The position numbers and the translations under genes were made by a program. From a virus: a stretch of DNA of 34,870 nucleotides. Shown in pieces: positions 6,434 to 11,604 of this stretch (positions are counted from its first letter, which is position 1; every line of letters starts with the position of its first letter). The stretch covers positions 1 through 34,870 of the IMG/VR virus record IMGVR_UViG_3300044638_005452; one strand, written 5' to 3'. The notes below the pieces were generated by a model. That model worked only from the letters and a program-made list of their open reading frames with translations, did not search any database and was not told the DNA's origin.

Positions 6434-6584
6434 GGGTGTTTTTGTGAAAAATTTTGCGAGGGCTTACCGGTCGGGGGTTTGCGAAGAAAAAATCAAGTCA
6501 GACCCCCTCCCCCCCTCTGTACAGAGGAATGTGCGAGGGGTTAATCGCTGTGGCTCCATTATACATTCTGGACATAGTATTCGG
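6434..6584 (-). promoter_or_regulatory. Candidate promoter/operator region of the initiator operon
   Basis: This 151-base gap holds, read on the minus strand, a TATAAT hexamer (plus-strand 6558-6563) about 125 bases before the ATG at 6433, without a good -35. It also holds the shared 12-mer CGAGGGGTTAAT (6534-6545), the perfect 14-bp palindrome CCTCTGTACAGAGG (6514-6527), and a C/T-rich run beside it. The combination of a -10 and a downstream palindrome suggests repressible transcription of the replication genes. A 24-codon ORF in the gap has no support. Confidence 0.4.
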
Positions 6585-7223
6585 TTATAGCGTAAGTCGT
6601 TGAACATCAGCATCGATACTCTCCGGTTGTGGCACCGAGTTGGCCGGAGGGAGGGCAGCAATCTCCTTTTGGGCCGTGTTTCCGGCCACCTCGACCGGTT
6701 CCCACGCCACATCCACCGCTTCCTGCCTCGACCTGACATCCTCCACAAAGCTCGCCCAAGCGTCCGCGGCCGGTGCAATCGTGTGCTCGACCCGCTGGGT
6801 TGGCTGGCCTCCCAGCAGGAGATTCTTATCGGCGGCGATACCGGCCAGCATCGTGAGTGCTCCGTCCTTCATATCTGCCAGACGCGCAGCGAGTTCCGAT
6901 GAAGTCATCATGGCGAGATACGCCCAGTTTAGTTTGATGATTGAATTCGCTTTCGCCATGAGGTCCGAGCGGTTGCGGACTAGGGCATGCACCGTGTGAT
7001 GACTGACGGCGAACTCGCGGCAGATCGTGGTCTGCGGAATGCCAGCCTCGACGGCACAGAGGATGCGCACTGCGCGCTCTTCGGGGATGCCGAGGCCGGT
7101 GGAGCCATAGACGCGCTCCGGCGCCAGTGGTCCGTCCTTGGGTGCGTCTGGTACAGACTTGGGGCGTCCGACCTTGCCTCGAAGTCTCGACCGCCTTGCC
7201 TTTGGTTTGCTTTCCGTCGTCAT
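6585..7223 (-). CDS. Helix-turn-helix DNA-binding protein
   Basis: A 212-aa protein with a basic N-terminus (SKPKARRSRLRGKVGRPKS) and an HTH at about residues 50-85 (RILCAVEAGIPQTTICREF then AVSHHTVHALVRNR). After that comes a helical region (SELAARLADMKDGALTMLAG, then DKNLLLGGQPTQRVEH) and a Pro/Glu-rich tail. The ADKxxLLxGxPT segment is recurrent in phage HTH proteins, some annotated as terminase small subunit-like. Its position upstream of the replication gap favours a transcription or replication regulator instead. It overlaps the upstream gene as ATGA. Confidence 0.6.
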   Translation of the reverse strand: MTTESKPKARRSRLRGKVGRPKSVPDAPKDGPLAPERVYGSTGLGIPEERAVRILCAVEAGIPQTTICREFAVSHHTVHALVRNRSDLMAKANSIIKLNWAYLAMMTSSELAARLADMKDGALTMLAGIAADKNLLLGGQPTQRVEHTIAPAADAWASFVEDVRSRQEAVDVAWEPVEVAGNTAQKEIAALPPANSVPQPESIDADVQRLTL

Positions 7224-7552
7224 TTCGCTCCTCCTACCCTTCCGCTCAATAAAAGCGCCTCCTGCTTGATTTTAGCCGGTCCACTCTGCGCTGAGATGTC
7301 GCGCAAAATCTTGGTCAGACCCCTGATCACGCTCTTCGCCTTGGCCGCGGTGCAATCCATCGCCCACAGCGTCAGGTGACCGCCCATGATCGCGTACCCG
7401 AAGCGCCGCGCGCCCTTGATGCGACGTAGCGCGCTGGACAGCTCCTGCACGCGGCTCTGGATCACCCAGCGCTTGCCGGTCGTGTTCCAGTAGCACAGCG
7501 CCGCGGGGAAGCGCGTCAGGCCGGTCTTCGGGTTGACGCTGTTCGTCGTCAC
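7220..7552 (-). CDS. Hypothetical basic protein
   Basis: A 110-aa protein read from GTG 7552 (VTTNSVNPKTGLTRFPAALC). An AGGAGG Shine-Dalgarno lies 7 bases before the GTG, which overlaps the upstream stop as GTGA; the longer ORF start at 7588 lacks these. Residues about 30-100 mix strand and helix with many Lys/Arg (SSALRRIKGARRFGYAIMGG, then AKAKSVIRGLTKILRDI). I do not recognise a family. A nucleic-acid-binding role would fit the charge but is not shown. Confidence 0.6.
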   Translation of the reverse strand: MTTNSVNPKTGLTRFPAALCYWNTTGKRWVIQSRVQELSSALRRIKGARRFGYAIMGGHLTLWAMDCTAAKAKSVIRGLTKILRDISAQSGPAKIKQEALLLSGRVGGAK

Positions 7553-7671
7553 TCCGCGTCCTCCTCGCGCCCGCACCGGATAGCCCATAGGAACATGAAG
7601 CCGTACGCCGCTAAGGCGCCGACCGGCATACCCGCGGCGAAGCCGATGAAGATGAAGCCGAGGTCAGCCAC
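7549..7671 (-). CDS. 40-aa membrane microprotein
   Basis: Read from GTG 7671: VADLGFIFIGFAAGMPVGAL then AAYGFMFLWAIRCGREEDAE. It has one long hydrophobic segment (about residues 4-32) with a Gly/Pro break that could allow two short passes, and an acidic C-terminus. GGAGG lies 10 bases upstream; the stop overlaps the next GTG as GTGA, and the start overlaps the previous gene by 8 bases. Function unknown. Confidence 0.55.
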   Translation of the reverse strand: MADLGFIFIGFAAGMPVGALAAYGFMFLWAIRCGREEDAE

Positions 7672-7774
7672 GGTGCCGCTTCCTCCAAATGCGCTGCGCG
7701 ATGACTAGCATGATGTGCGCAGGCACCGTTGGGGCGGCACCTCGGTAGGTCTTAGTTTTCTTTCCGGTATTCAT
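7664..7774 (-). CDS. 36-aa basic microprotein
   Basis: MNTGKKTKTYRGAAPTVPAH then IMLVIAQRIWRKRHRG: strongly basic ends around a short hydrophobic patch. The ATG follows an A/C-rich leader (CCTAACCCCAC) like other starts here, and the ORF fills exactly the gap between two coupled genes. It overlaps the upstream gene by 23 bases. It may be a small DNA-binding or membrane-surface peptide, but no family is recognised. Confidence 0.4.
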   Translation of the reverse strand: MNTGKKTKTYRGAAPTVPAHIMLVIAQRIWRKRHRG

Positions 7775-8069
7775 GTGGGGTTAGGCTTGGGCGTTGGTAT
7801 CTCAGGGCAAATCGGTAGCCGCTCATGAAGGCATCGCGGCAACCGGAGGCGTGCGCCGCGAAGTAGGCTTCTTTGCGGGTGAGGTGAGCGGACGCGCGTC
7901 CTTTGCGGAAGGCGCGCGAGCTGTGGTCTATGAGGTCGGCAAGGATCTCGGTGCCATCGCTAACGCGGTCCATTGCCATGGCCGCATTCGAGCGCCAGCG
8001 CGAGCTGCTCTCGTAGGTCTCAAGGCTGAACGCCTTGGCGCGGTGGGTGAGACGGTGCGCGATCGTCAT
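7752..8069 (-). CDS. Hypothetical early protein
   Basis: A 105-aa helical protein starting MTIAHRLTHRAKAFSLETYE, rich in Arg, Ala and Ser, with RASAHLTRKEAYFAAHASGC in the middle and YRFALRYQRPSLTPHEY at the end. The start at 8069 overlaps the upstream stop as ATGA. The longer upstream frame has no domain and is rejected. No family recognised. Confidence 0.6.
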   Translation of the reverse strand: MTIAHRLTHRAKAFSLETYESSSRWRSNAAMAMDRVSDGTEILADLIDHSSRAFRKGRASAHLTRKEAYFAAHASGCRDAFMSGYRFALRYQRPSLTPHEYRKEN

Positions 8070-8392
8070 GCCGCGACCTCCATGCGTTGCAGCCGGTTGA
8101 TCTCGCCACATGCTGCGCGGACAAGCTGCGCTCTTAGGTCGCGGCTCTCGCTGCGCGCTTCTCGCATCATCGCGTCGCACTTCATGTTGTCGTCGCGCAG
8201 TCCGTCGTTCTGTTGCTCAAGGTCAGCGATCCGGTCCTTGAGCTGAATGGTCTCGTTCCGGTAGCTGTCGCGGGATGCGCGCAGGCAGCGGATCAGATCG
8301 TCCTTGTCGATTTTGTCCTTGTAGGTCTTGAGCTGCTCTTCGGTGTTGCGCAGTCGCGCTTCGAGCTGTTGAATGTGCTCGGCGTCGCTCAC
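8066..8392 (-). CDS. Coiled-coil early protein
   Basis: A 108-aa protein, almost entirely a charged coiled coil (EHIQQLEARLRNTEEQLKTY, then KDRIADLEQQNDGLRDDN). It starts at a GTG that overlaps the preceding stop as GTGA, and ends in RLQRMEVAA. The ending MEVAA also occurs at the C-terminus of the initiator (ARMEVAA), which may be chance. No enzymatic motif; a scaffold or dimerising partner is possible. Confidence 0.6.
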   Translation of the reverse strand: MSDAEHIQQLEARLRNTEEQLKTYKDKIDKDDLIRCLRASRDSYRNETIQLKDRIADLEQQNDGLRDDNMKCDAMMREARSESRDLRAQLVRAACGEINRLQRMEVAA

Positions 8393-8697
8393 TTCGCGCC
8401 CTCCGGTTCATAGCTGTGCTTGTCCCACCCGCGCTGCGCTGCGCAGACGTCGGTGAAGGCTTTCTCCATGGCCACGCTCTGCGCGAGCATGCCGATGCTC
8501 ATGGCGTTGACCATGGAGACGGCGAGGCGGCGCGCTTCGTTCCTTTCCTTGATCAACTTGAGTAAGGGGCTTTCGAGCTGCGGCAGCGACTCCACCAAGT
8601 CAGCGACAACCGCCTCGACCACATCGGCGGCGCCGAGGCACTCAGGGTTGCCACACTCGCAGGTGTCGGCTTCGGGGGTGCGAATGAGGTCGATCAT
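8389..8697 (-). CDS. Hypothetical protein with N-terminal Cys cluster
   Basis: A 102-aa protein from ATG 8697 (MIDLIRTPEADTCECGNPEC). The N-terminal CxCxxxxC (C13, C15, C20) could help bind zinc but lacks an obvious fourth ligand nearby. The rest is helical (ADLVESLPQLESPLLKLIKE, then AMEKAFTDVCAAQRGWDKHS). The start overlaps the upstream membrane microprotein stop as ATGA. Function unknown. Confidence 0.6.
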   Translation of the reverse strand: MIDLIRTPEADTCECGNPECLGAADVVEAVVADLVESLPQLESPLLKLIKERNEARRLAVSMVNAMSIGMLAQSVAMEKAFTDVCAAQRGWDKHSYEPEGAK

Positions 8698-8825
8698 GAC
8701 CGTCCTCCGATGCGGTTGATAACTTCGAGGGCGAGGAACACGCTGAACGTCAGCGCGACGACGGACACAAACGTCGTGTCGGTGAGGTAGCTCAGGGCTT
8801 CGAGCATGGTGGGTGTGTTTGTCAT
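8694..8825 (-). CDS. 43-aa single-pass membrane microprotein
   Basis: MTNTPTMLEALSYLTDTTFV then SVVALTFSVFLALEVINRIG: one clear transmembrane helix (about residues 18-36) with a short basic end. Its stop overlaps the next ATG as ATGA and it begins 6 bases after the excisionase-like gene stop, so it is the second gene of the leftward operon. Small single-pass proteins early in phage operons often affect the host envelope or superinfection; no specific role can be assigned. Confidence 0.55.
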   Translation of the reverse strand: MTNTPTMLEALSYLTDTTFVSVVALTFSVFLALEVINRIGGRS

Positions 8826-8830
8826 AAAGG

Positions 8831-9022
8831 CTACTTGCTGGTGCGCAGTGCGCGCTTCTGCATGAAGGCTTCGAGCGCACGGTGGGAGATGCGCGTCCCT
8901 CGTTGTCCGCCCACCGAGAACGCGGTGAGTTCGCCGGAGCGAATGAAGTTTTCGAGGACAGTGCGGCGGCAGCGGACGGCTTTAGCCGCTTCGGTGACAG
9001 TTAGTACAAGAGGTGTGGTCAT
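8831..9022 (-). CDS. xis: Excisionase-like / MerR-type HTH DNA-binding protein
   Basis: A 63-aa protein starting MTTPLVLTVTEAAKAVRCRR. The TVTEAAKAVRCRRTVLENFI helix-turn-helix, GELTAFSVGG wing and RISHRALEAFM helix match the AlpA/excisionase (MerR-like) fold. In temperate phages such proteins bend DNA at att sites to direct excision or act as activators. It is the first gene of the leftward early operon, divergent from an RHH regulator. The start at 9022 leaves a 149-base divergent promoter region; an in-frame ATG at 9097 would run into it and is rejected. The xis label is by fold, not by homology search. Confidence 0.7.
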   Translation of the reverse strand: MTTPLVLTVTEAAKAVRCRRTVLENFIRSGELTAFSVGGQRGTRISHRALEAFMQKRALRTSK

Positions 9023-9145
9023 AAAAGTAATGGCGTATGCAAAGGTGCACACAATGCGGACCGGCGTGCAAATCTTTTTTTTGGGGGCGTGCGTCATAGG
9101 GTGAAGACCCCATGTCCGGCGAAGGGGCCGGTGTTGACATCGTGA

Positions 9146-9169
9146 GGACTTGGGCGGACGTTTGCGGAC
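9146..9169 (+). promoter_or_regulatory. Operator-like site B: three GGAC repeats, 10-bp period
   Basis: GGACTTGGGC, GGACGTTTGC and GGACG begin at 9146, 9156 and 9166, ending three bases before the ATG at 9172. A TTGACA hexamer lies at 9134-9139, so the repeats would cover the -10 and the start. The site is suited to autorepression of the RHH gene and perhaps to control of the divergent excisionase promoter. The rest of the 9023-9171 gap has an isolated GGAC at 9058 and a GGGTgaagACCC hairpin, but no clear second promoter. Confidence 0.6.
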
Positions 9170-9171
9170 GT

Positions 9172-9432
9172 ATGAAAACCAAAACAAGGGCAGCACGTCC
9201 CGATAGCAAGCGCGTCACGGTTTCGCTTCTGCCGACGCTACACGCCAGAATCATGCGAGCTGCGCCCGCGCACCGCGTGAGCAACAACCGGTATGCGCAG
9301 ATGGCGCTCGAATTCTTCCTCGACTGCGAGGAGGCATTCGGAGGGCCGCTTACGGACCAGTTCCGAGGCATGACGGTGCGGCACCTCAAGCAAACGCAGG
9401 AAAAACTGCAGCAGTTTCTCGCCGAGCAGTAA
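9172..9432 (+). CDS. Ribbon-helix-helix transcriptional regulator
   Basis: An 86-aa protein from ATG 9172. After a basic lead (MKTKTRAARPDSK) comes a beta strand KRVTVSLLP (about residues 13-21) and two helices, LHARIMRAAPAH and NNRYAQMALEFFLDCEEAF. This is the MetJ/Arc/CopG-type RHH layout. RHH dimers bind tandem short repeats through the major groove. The GGAC triplet repeat directly upstream, and copies in three other control regions, make this the leading candidate for the phage's shared repressor. The C-terminal helix (HLKQTQEKLQQFLAEQ) may oligomerise. A T8 tract follows the stop. Confidence 0.7.
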   Translation: MKTKTRAARPDSKRVTVSLLPTLHARIMRAAPAHRVSNNRYAQMALEFFLDCEEAFGGPLTDQFRGMTVRHLKQTQEKLQQFLAEQ

Positions 9433-9444
9433 TTTTTTTTCTGC

Positions 9445-9465
9445 CTGTAAGTCGCTGATTTACAG
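9445..9465. other. CTGTAA/TTACAG inverted repeat
   Basis: A 6-bp inverted repeat with a 9-base loop lies 13 bases after the RHH stop codon, just behind the T8 tract (9433-9440). The T run precedes rather than follows the hairpin on the plus strand, so it is a poor factor-independent terminator. It may be an operator or an mRNA hairpin. Confidence 0.3.
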
Positions 9466-9513
9466 AGAAAAACGCATTTCGCCACCTTGCCACCAAAAAT
9501 ATTTACTTGTGCG

Positions 9514-9537
9514 GTCCACAGTCGTCCCCTAAAGTCC
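9514..9537 (-). promoter_or_regulatory. Operator-like site C: three GGAC repeats, 10-bp period, minus strand
   Basis: On the plus strand GTCC occurs at 9514, 9524 and 9534, i.e. GGACTTTAGG, GGACGACTGT and GGACCGC on the minus strand. The site ends 8 bases before the ATG at 9546, similar to the placement of site B before its gene. AT-rich AAAAATATTTACTT just upstream (9495-9508) could hold the promoter. Orientation is opposite to site B although the gene direction is the same. Confidence 0.6.
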
Positions 9538-9545
9538 GCATTGTT

Positions 9546-9815
9546 ATGCAAAACACATACGCAACAATGGGCGCAGCGGTCACACCGGCTGCACAAAACC
9601 TCGATCAAATTGTCCGCGGATGGGTGATGTCATCGCATCGCCGCCAGTTCCGCTTCAACACCGACTACCAGCGCATTAGCTGGGAGTTTTTGAACTCCCC
9701 GCAAGCGGATGAGCTGGGGCTGACTGCTGACGACGAGGAAATCTGGCAGCAGGTCGAAACCTCTCCTCATCCCGATTGCGATTGCGGCTTCTGCGCTACC
9801 GCCGACTGGCAATAA
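9546..9815 (+). CDS. Hypothetical early protein with C-terminal Cys cluster
   Basis: An 89-aa protein from ATG 9546 (MQNTYATMGAAVTPAAQNLD), helical, with YQRISWEFLNSPQADELGLT and an acidic stretch before HPDCDCGFCATADWQ. The HxxCxCxxC end (His plus three Cys) could bind one zinc ion. It directly follows operator-like site C, so it is probably controlled separately from the RHH gene. No family recognised. Confidence 0.6.
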   Translation: MQNTYATMGAAVTPAAQNLDQIVRGWVMSSHRRQFRFNTDYQRISWEFLNSPQADELGLTADDEEIWQQVETSPHPDCDCGFCATADWQ

Positions 9816-9836
9816 CCAACACCAACCACCAACCAC

Positions 9837-10097
9837 ATGAAAACACACACCACACACATCCGCTGGAACTTCAACCAGCAACTCACCCGCCTCCGCACCG
9901 GCGACCTCGTCCGCTACGACGGCCGACCGGTGCGCGTCGAGCGCGTCACACCCACGGCAGCCTACATTGCGCTGCCGGTCGAACCCCGCACGTTCACCAC
10001 CCTGATGGGCCAGACGGTGACCGTGAAAGCCAAGCCGAAGTGCGTTGCCATCAGCGCCAACTCGGAGATACCTGTGCTTAACCGGAGGGCTGCGTGA
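9837..10097 (+). CDS. Hypothetical basic protein
   Basis: An 86-aa protein (MKTHTTHIRWNFNQQLTRLR) that looks beta-rich, with TGDLVRYDGRPVRVERVTPT forming a small barrel-like (SH3-like) pattern. The leader is the A/C-rich CCAACCACCAACCAC just before ATG, without a Shine-Dalgarno. Its TGA overlaps the next ATG (TGATG). No family recognised. Confidence 0.6.
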   Translation: MKTHTTHIRWNFNQQLTRLRTGDLVRYDGRPVRVERVTPTAAYIALPVEPRTFTTLMGQTVTVKAKPKCVAISANSEIPVLNRRAA

Positions 10098-10510
10098 TGA
10101 TCATCAAACTGACCGACAACGAGTGGGGCATCCTTGAGCATCGCCTCGACATCTACGACTGCATCGCGGAGTGCTACGCCGATACGATGTATGTGGAAGC
10201 CGAGGATCGCGGCGAAAAAATGACCGACGAGCAACACAAGGCTGCTTACGCGGTAGCCTACGATGCTGGCTCGCGGCTCAACTGCGACACTCGCAACGCG
10301 CGCCAGATCGACACCGACAAGCTGTCCGACCTCGACAAGTGGATTCTCGCGGACTGCCTCGACGGCACTACGTTCTTCACTGGCATAGACGACGCGGTGT
10401 GGGACGGCGAGCTAACCAAGGGCAAGGCACTGTCGCTCCGCAAGGCGGGCCACTCGCTGCAACGCAAGTTCAACGAAGCTGGCATCGACTGCCGCATAAA
10501 TTGGGGATGA
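10097..10510 (+). CDS. Hypothetical acidic protein
   Basis: A 137-aa acidic protein starting MIIKLTDNEWGILEHRLDIY. It has several Asp/Glu-rich helices (YADTMYVEAEDRGEKMTDE) and ends in a short SLRKAGHSLQRKFNEAGIDC segment. I chose ATG 10097 because of the TGATG junction; a GTG at 10094 adds one residue. The next gene overlaps as ATGA. The overall acidity would fit a DNA-mimic or protein-binding early factor, but that is speculation. Confidence 0.6.
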   Translation: MIIKLTDNEWGILEHRLDIYDCIAECYADTMYVEAEDRGEKMTDEQHKAAYAVAYDAGSRLNCDTRNARQIDTDKLSDLDKWILADCLDGTTFFTGIDDAVWDGELTKGKALSLRKAGHSLQRKFNEAGIDCRINWG

Positions 10511-10698
10511 CAGCCATGACCCTCAACACCCACACCATCGCGCAGTCCGCGGCCACGTTCAACGCGGACCATGACTACGACCTGCAGGCGGCGCTCAAGT
10601 TGACCGAGCTGGTCATCAGCCACGCGCACATGGTTCAGCTCGCCCGCAAAGAAGCCGCGGACCCGCAACTGATGCTGCCCATCGAGGAGGTCGCATGA
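10507..10698 (+). CDS. Small hypothetical helical protein
   Basis: A 63-aa protein (MTAMTLNTHTIAQSAATFNA), helical with a central DYDLQAALKLTELVISHAHM. Both ends are ATGA overlaps with neighbours, which strongly supports translation. No family recognised. An SD-like GAGGAGG near its end serves the lipoprotein gene that follows. Confidence 0.6.
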   Translation: MTAMTLNTHTIAQSAATFNADHDYDLQAALKLTELVISHAHMVQLARKEAADPQLMLPIEEVA

Positions 10699-11078
10699 GA
10701 CCGCTCGCCATCCTCGCGCTGGCCTTGGCGGGCTGCGCCGCCACACCCAACGACTACAACACCGAGCAGGCGCTGCCGGTCCTGACCATTGACATTCGGA
10801 GCATCCCGACCGGCGCCATCATCTACATGAACGCGGAGTACGTCGGCACCACACCGCTGCAGCTCAAGGTCGTTGCGGATAAGTTTGGCAACTGGGAGCG
10901 GCCGACACGCATCCAAGCCTATGTCCCGCACGATACGCAGAACTTCGAGGAGGCGCTGTATCCGGTCGGCTCCCGCGTGCCGTCGAGGCTGCTGCTGCGC
11001 GTGCCGCGGTACACGCATTGGTACTCGGCGACGCAGCCGAAGGCGCCACAGACCGCGCAAACCCTGCAGGTGCGATGA
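10695..11078 (+). CDS. PEGA-domain lipoprotein
   Basis: A 127-aa protein with a lipoprotein signal (MRPLAILALALAGC, lipobox LAGC, lipidated Cys at about residue 14). A PEGA-like domain follows at about residues 32-60 (VLTIDIRSIPTGAIIYMNAE, then YVGTTPLQLKV), a pattern of surface beta domains. It should be anchored in the envelope. Its place in the early/regulatory plus-strand operon, away from the lysis genes, suggests expression early or in lysogens. Candidates are superinfection exclusion or envelope modification. A strong SD (GAGGAGG) precedes it and it starts in an ATGA overlap. Confidence 0.7.
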   Translation: MRPLAILALALAGCAATPNDYNTEQALPVLTIDIRSIPTGAIIYMNAEYVGTTPLQLKVVADKFGNWERPTRIQAYVPHDTQNFEEALYPVGSRVPSRLLLRVPRYTHWYSATQPKAPQTAQTLQVR

Positions 11079-11299
11079 CCCGCCACGATTACTTCGCCAC
11101 CGGCACCTTCCCATGGTCCGGCCTGCGCCTCGCCGGTCGCGTCTTCGACTCGCCGGAGCTGTTCTCGATGATGCGCCGCCAGTGCCTGAGCGACGGCTGC
11201 GTGCGCAACGCCTGCCTCGAACTCGATGTCCTGCCATACGCCGAAGAAGTTGCGGAGATTGAGGAGCATATTTGCCGCACCGAGGCGGCTTACTACTGA
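11075..11299 (+). CDS. Small hypothetical protein, last gene of the plus-strand operon
   Basis: A 74-aa protein (MTRHDYFATGTFPWSGLRLA) ending in an acidic helix (YAEEVAEIEEHICRTEAAYY). It has three Cys (RQCLSDGCVRNACLE) with CxxxxCxxxxC spacing. It starts in an ATGA overlap with the lipoprotein gene. No family recognised. The operon stops here, four bases before a convergent minus-strand terminator. Confidence 0.6.
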   Translation: MTRHDYFATGTFPWSGLRLAGRVFDSPELFSMMRRQCLSDGCVRNACLELDVLPYAEEVAEIEEHICRTEAAYY

Positions 11300-11302
11300 C
11301 GC

Positions 11303-11334
11303 AAAACGGCCGCGGGCATCTCTGCCAGCGGCCG
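11303..11334 (-). terminator. Rho-independent terminator for integrase-side transcription
   Basis: On the minus strand CGGCCGC, then an inner TGGCA/TGCC part, then GCGGCCG closes a strong stem followed by TTTT. It lies seven bases after the 43-aa microgene stop and faces the integrase direction. In the plus direction there is no T tract, though the stem could still slow transcripts of the plus operon. Confidence 0.65.
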
Positions 11335-11340
11335 CTGGGA

Positions 11341-11472
11341 CTACACCGGCTTCAAGCCGAGCCACTCGAACAGGACCGTGATCCAGCTCAAGTTGCTCCG
11401 CTCGCCGACAAACCCTGTCGCGCCATAGGGACCGTAAACAATCCCCAGCGCCGAGGACGTATCGTAACGCAT
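11341..11472 (-). CDS. 43-aa microprotein downstream of integrase
   Basis: The ORF begins MRYDTSSALGIVYGPYGATG and ends SWITVLFEWLGLKPV. A textbook SD (GGAAAGGAGG) lies 7 bases before the ATG, stronger than that of most genes here. A TAGAAT hexamer upstream could be a -10. The peptide has a glycine/tyrosine-rich first half and an amphipathic hydrophobic end. No family recognised. It is followed directly by the terminator. Confidence 0.6.
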   Translation of the reverse strand: MRYDTSSALGIVYGPYGATGFVGERSNLSWITVLFEWLGLKPV

Positions 11473-11503
11473 CTGCGCACCTCCTTTCCGCTATCTATTC
11501 TAC

Positions 11504-11524
11504 CCGCTTTTCGCGTCGAAGCGG
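11504..11524. other. CCGCTT/AAGCGG inverted repeat
   Basis: A perfect 6-bp inverted repeat with a 9-base loop, located between the tandem palindromes and the SD of the 43-aa gene. On the minus strand it precedes TAGAATAG. It may be an mRNA hairpin controlling that gene. Confidence 0.35.
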
Positions 11525-11533
11525 AGTTACGTT

Positions 11534-11604
11534 TTCGACACGTCGCGCAGGACGTGTCTAAATTTCGGCGTTTCTTCGACACGTTGCACCGGACCTGTCT
11601 AATT
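11534..11604. repeat. Tandem pair of ~31-bp imperfect palindromic repeats at integrase 3' end
   Basis: Repeat 1 (11534-11564) contains GACACGTC-gcgcag-GACGTGTC, a perfect 8-bp inverted repeat. Repeat 2 (11575-11604) is a diverged copy (GACACGTTGCACCGGACCTGTC) overlapping the integrase stop codon. Both start with TTCGACACGT and end with a TGTCTAA-AATT-type motif, 41 bp apart. They could be binding sites for a dimeric protein, recombinase accessory sites, or paired hairpins. No poly-T follows in either direction. Confidence 0.6.

Noticed and set aside
6498-6572. 24-codon minus-strand ORF (MSRMYNGATA...)
   Set aside because: It covers the TATAAT and palindrome elements, has no SD and low information content.
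9433-9465. T8 tract and hairpin as a terminator after the RHH gene
   Set aside because: The T run precedes the hairpin, and the weak stem in the coding end (AAACTG/CAGTTT) is not enough for a confident terminator call.
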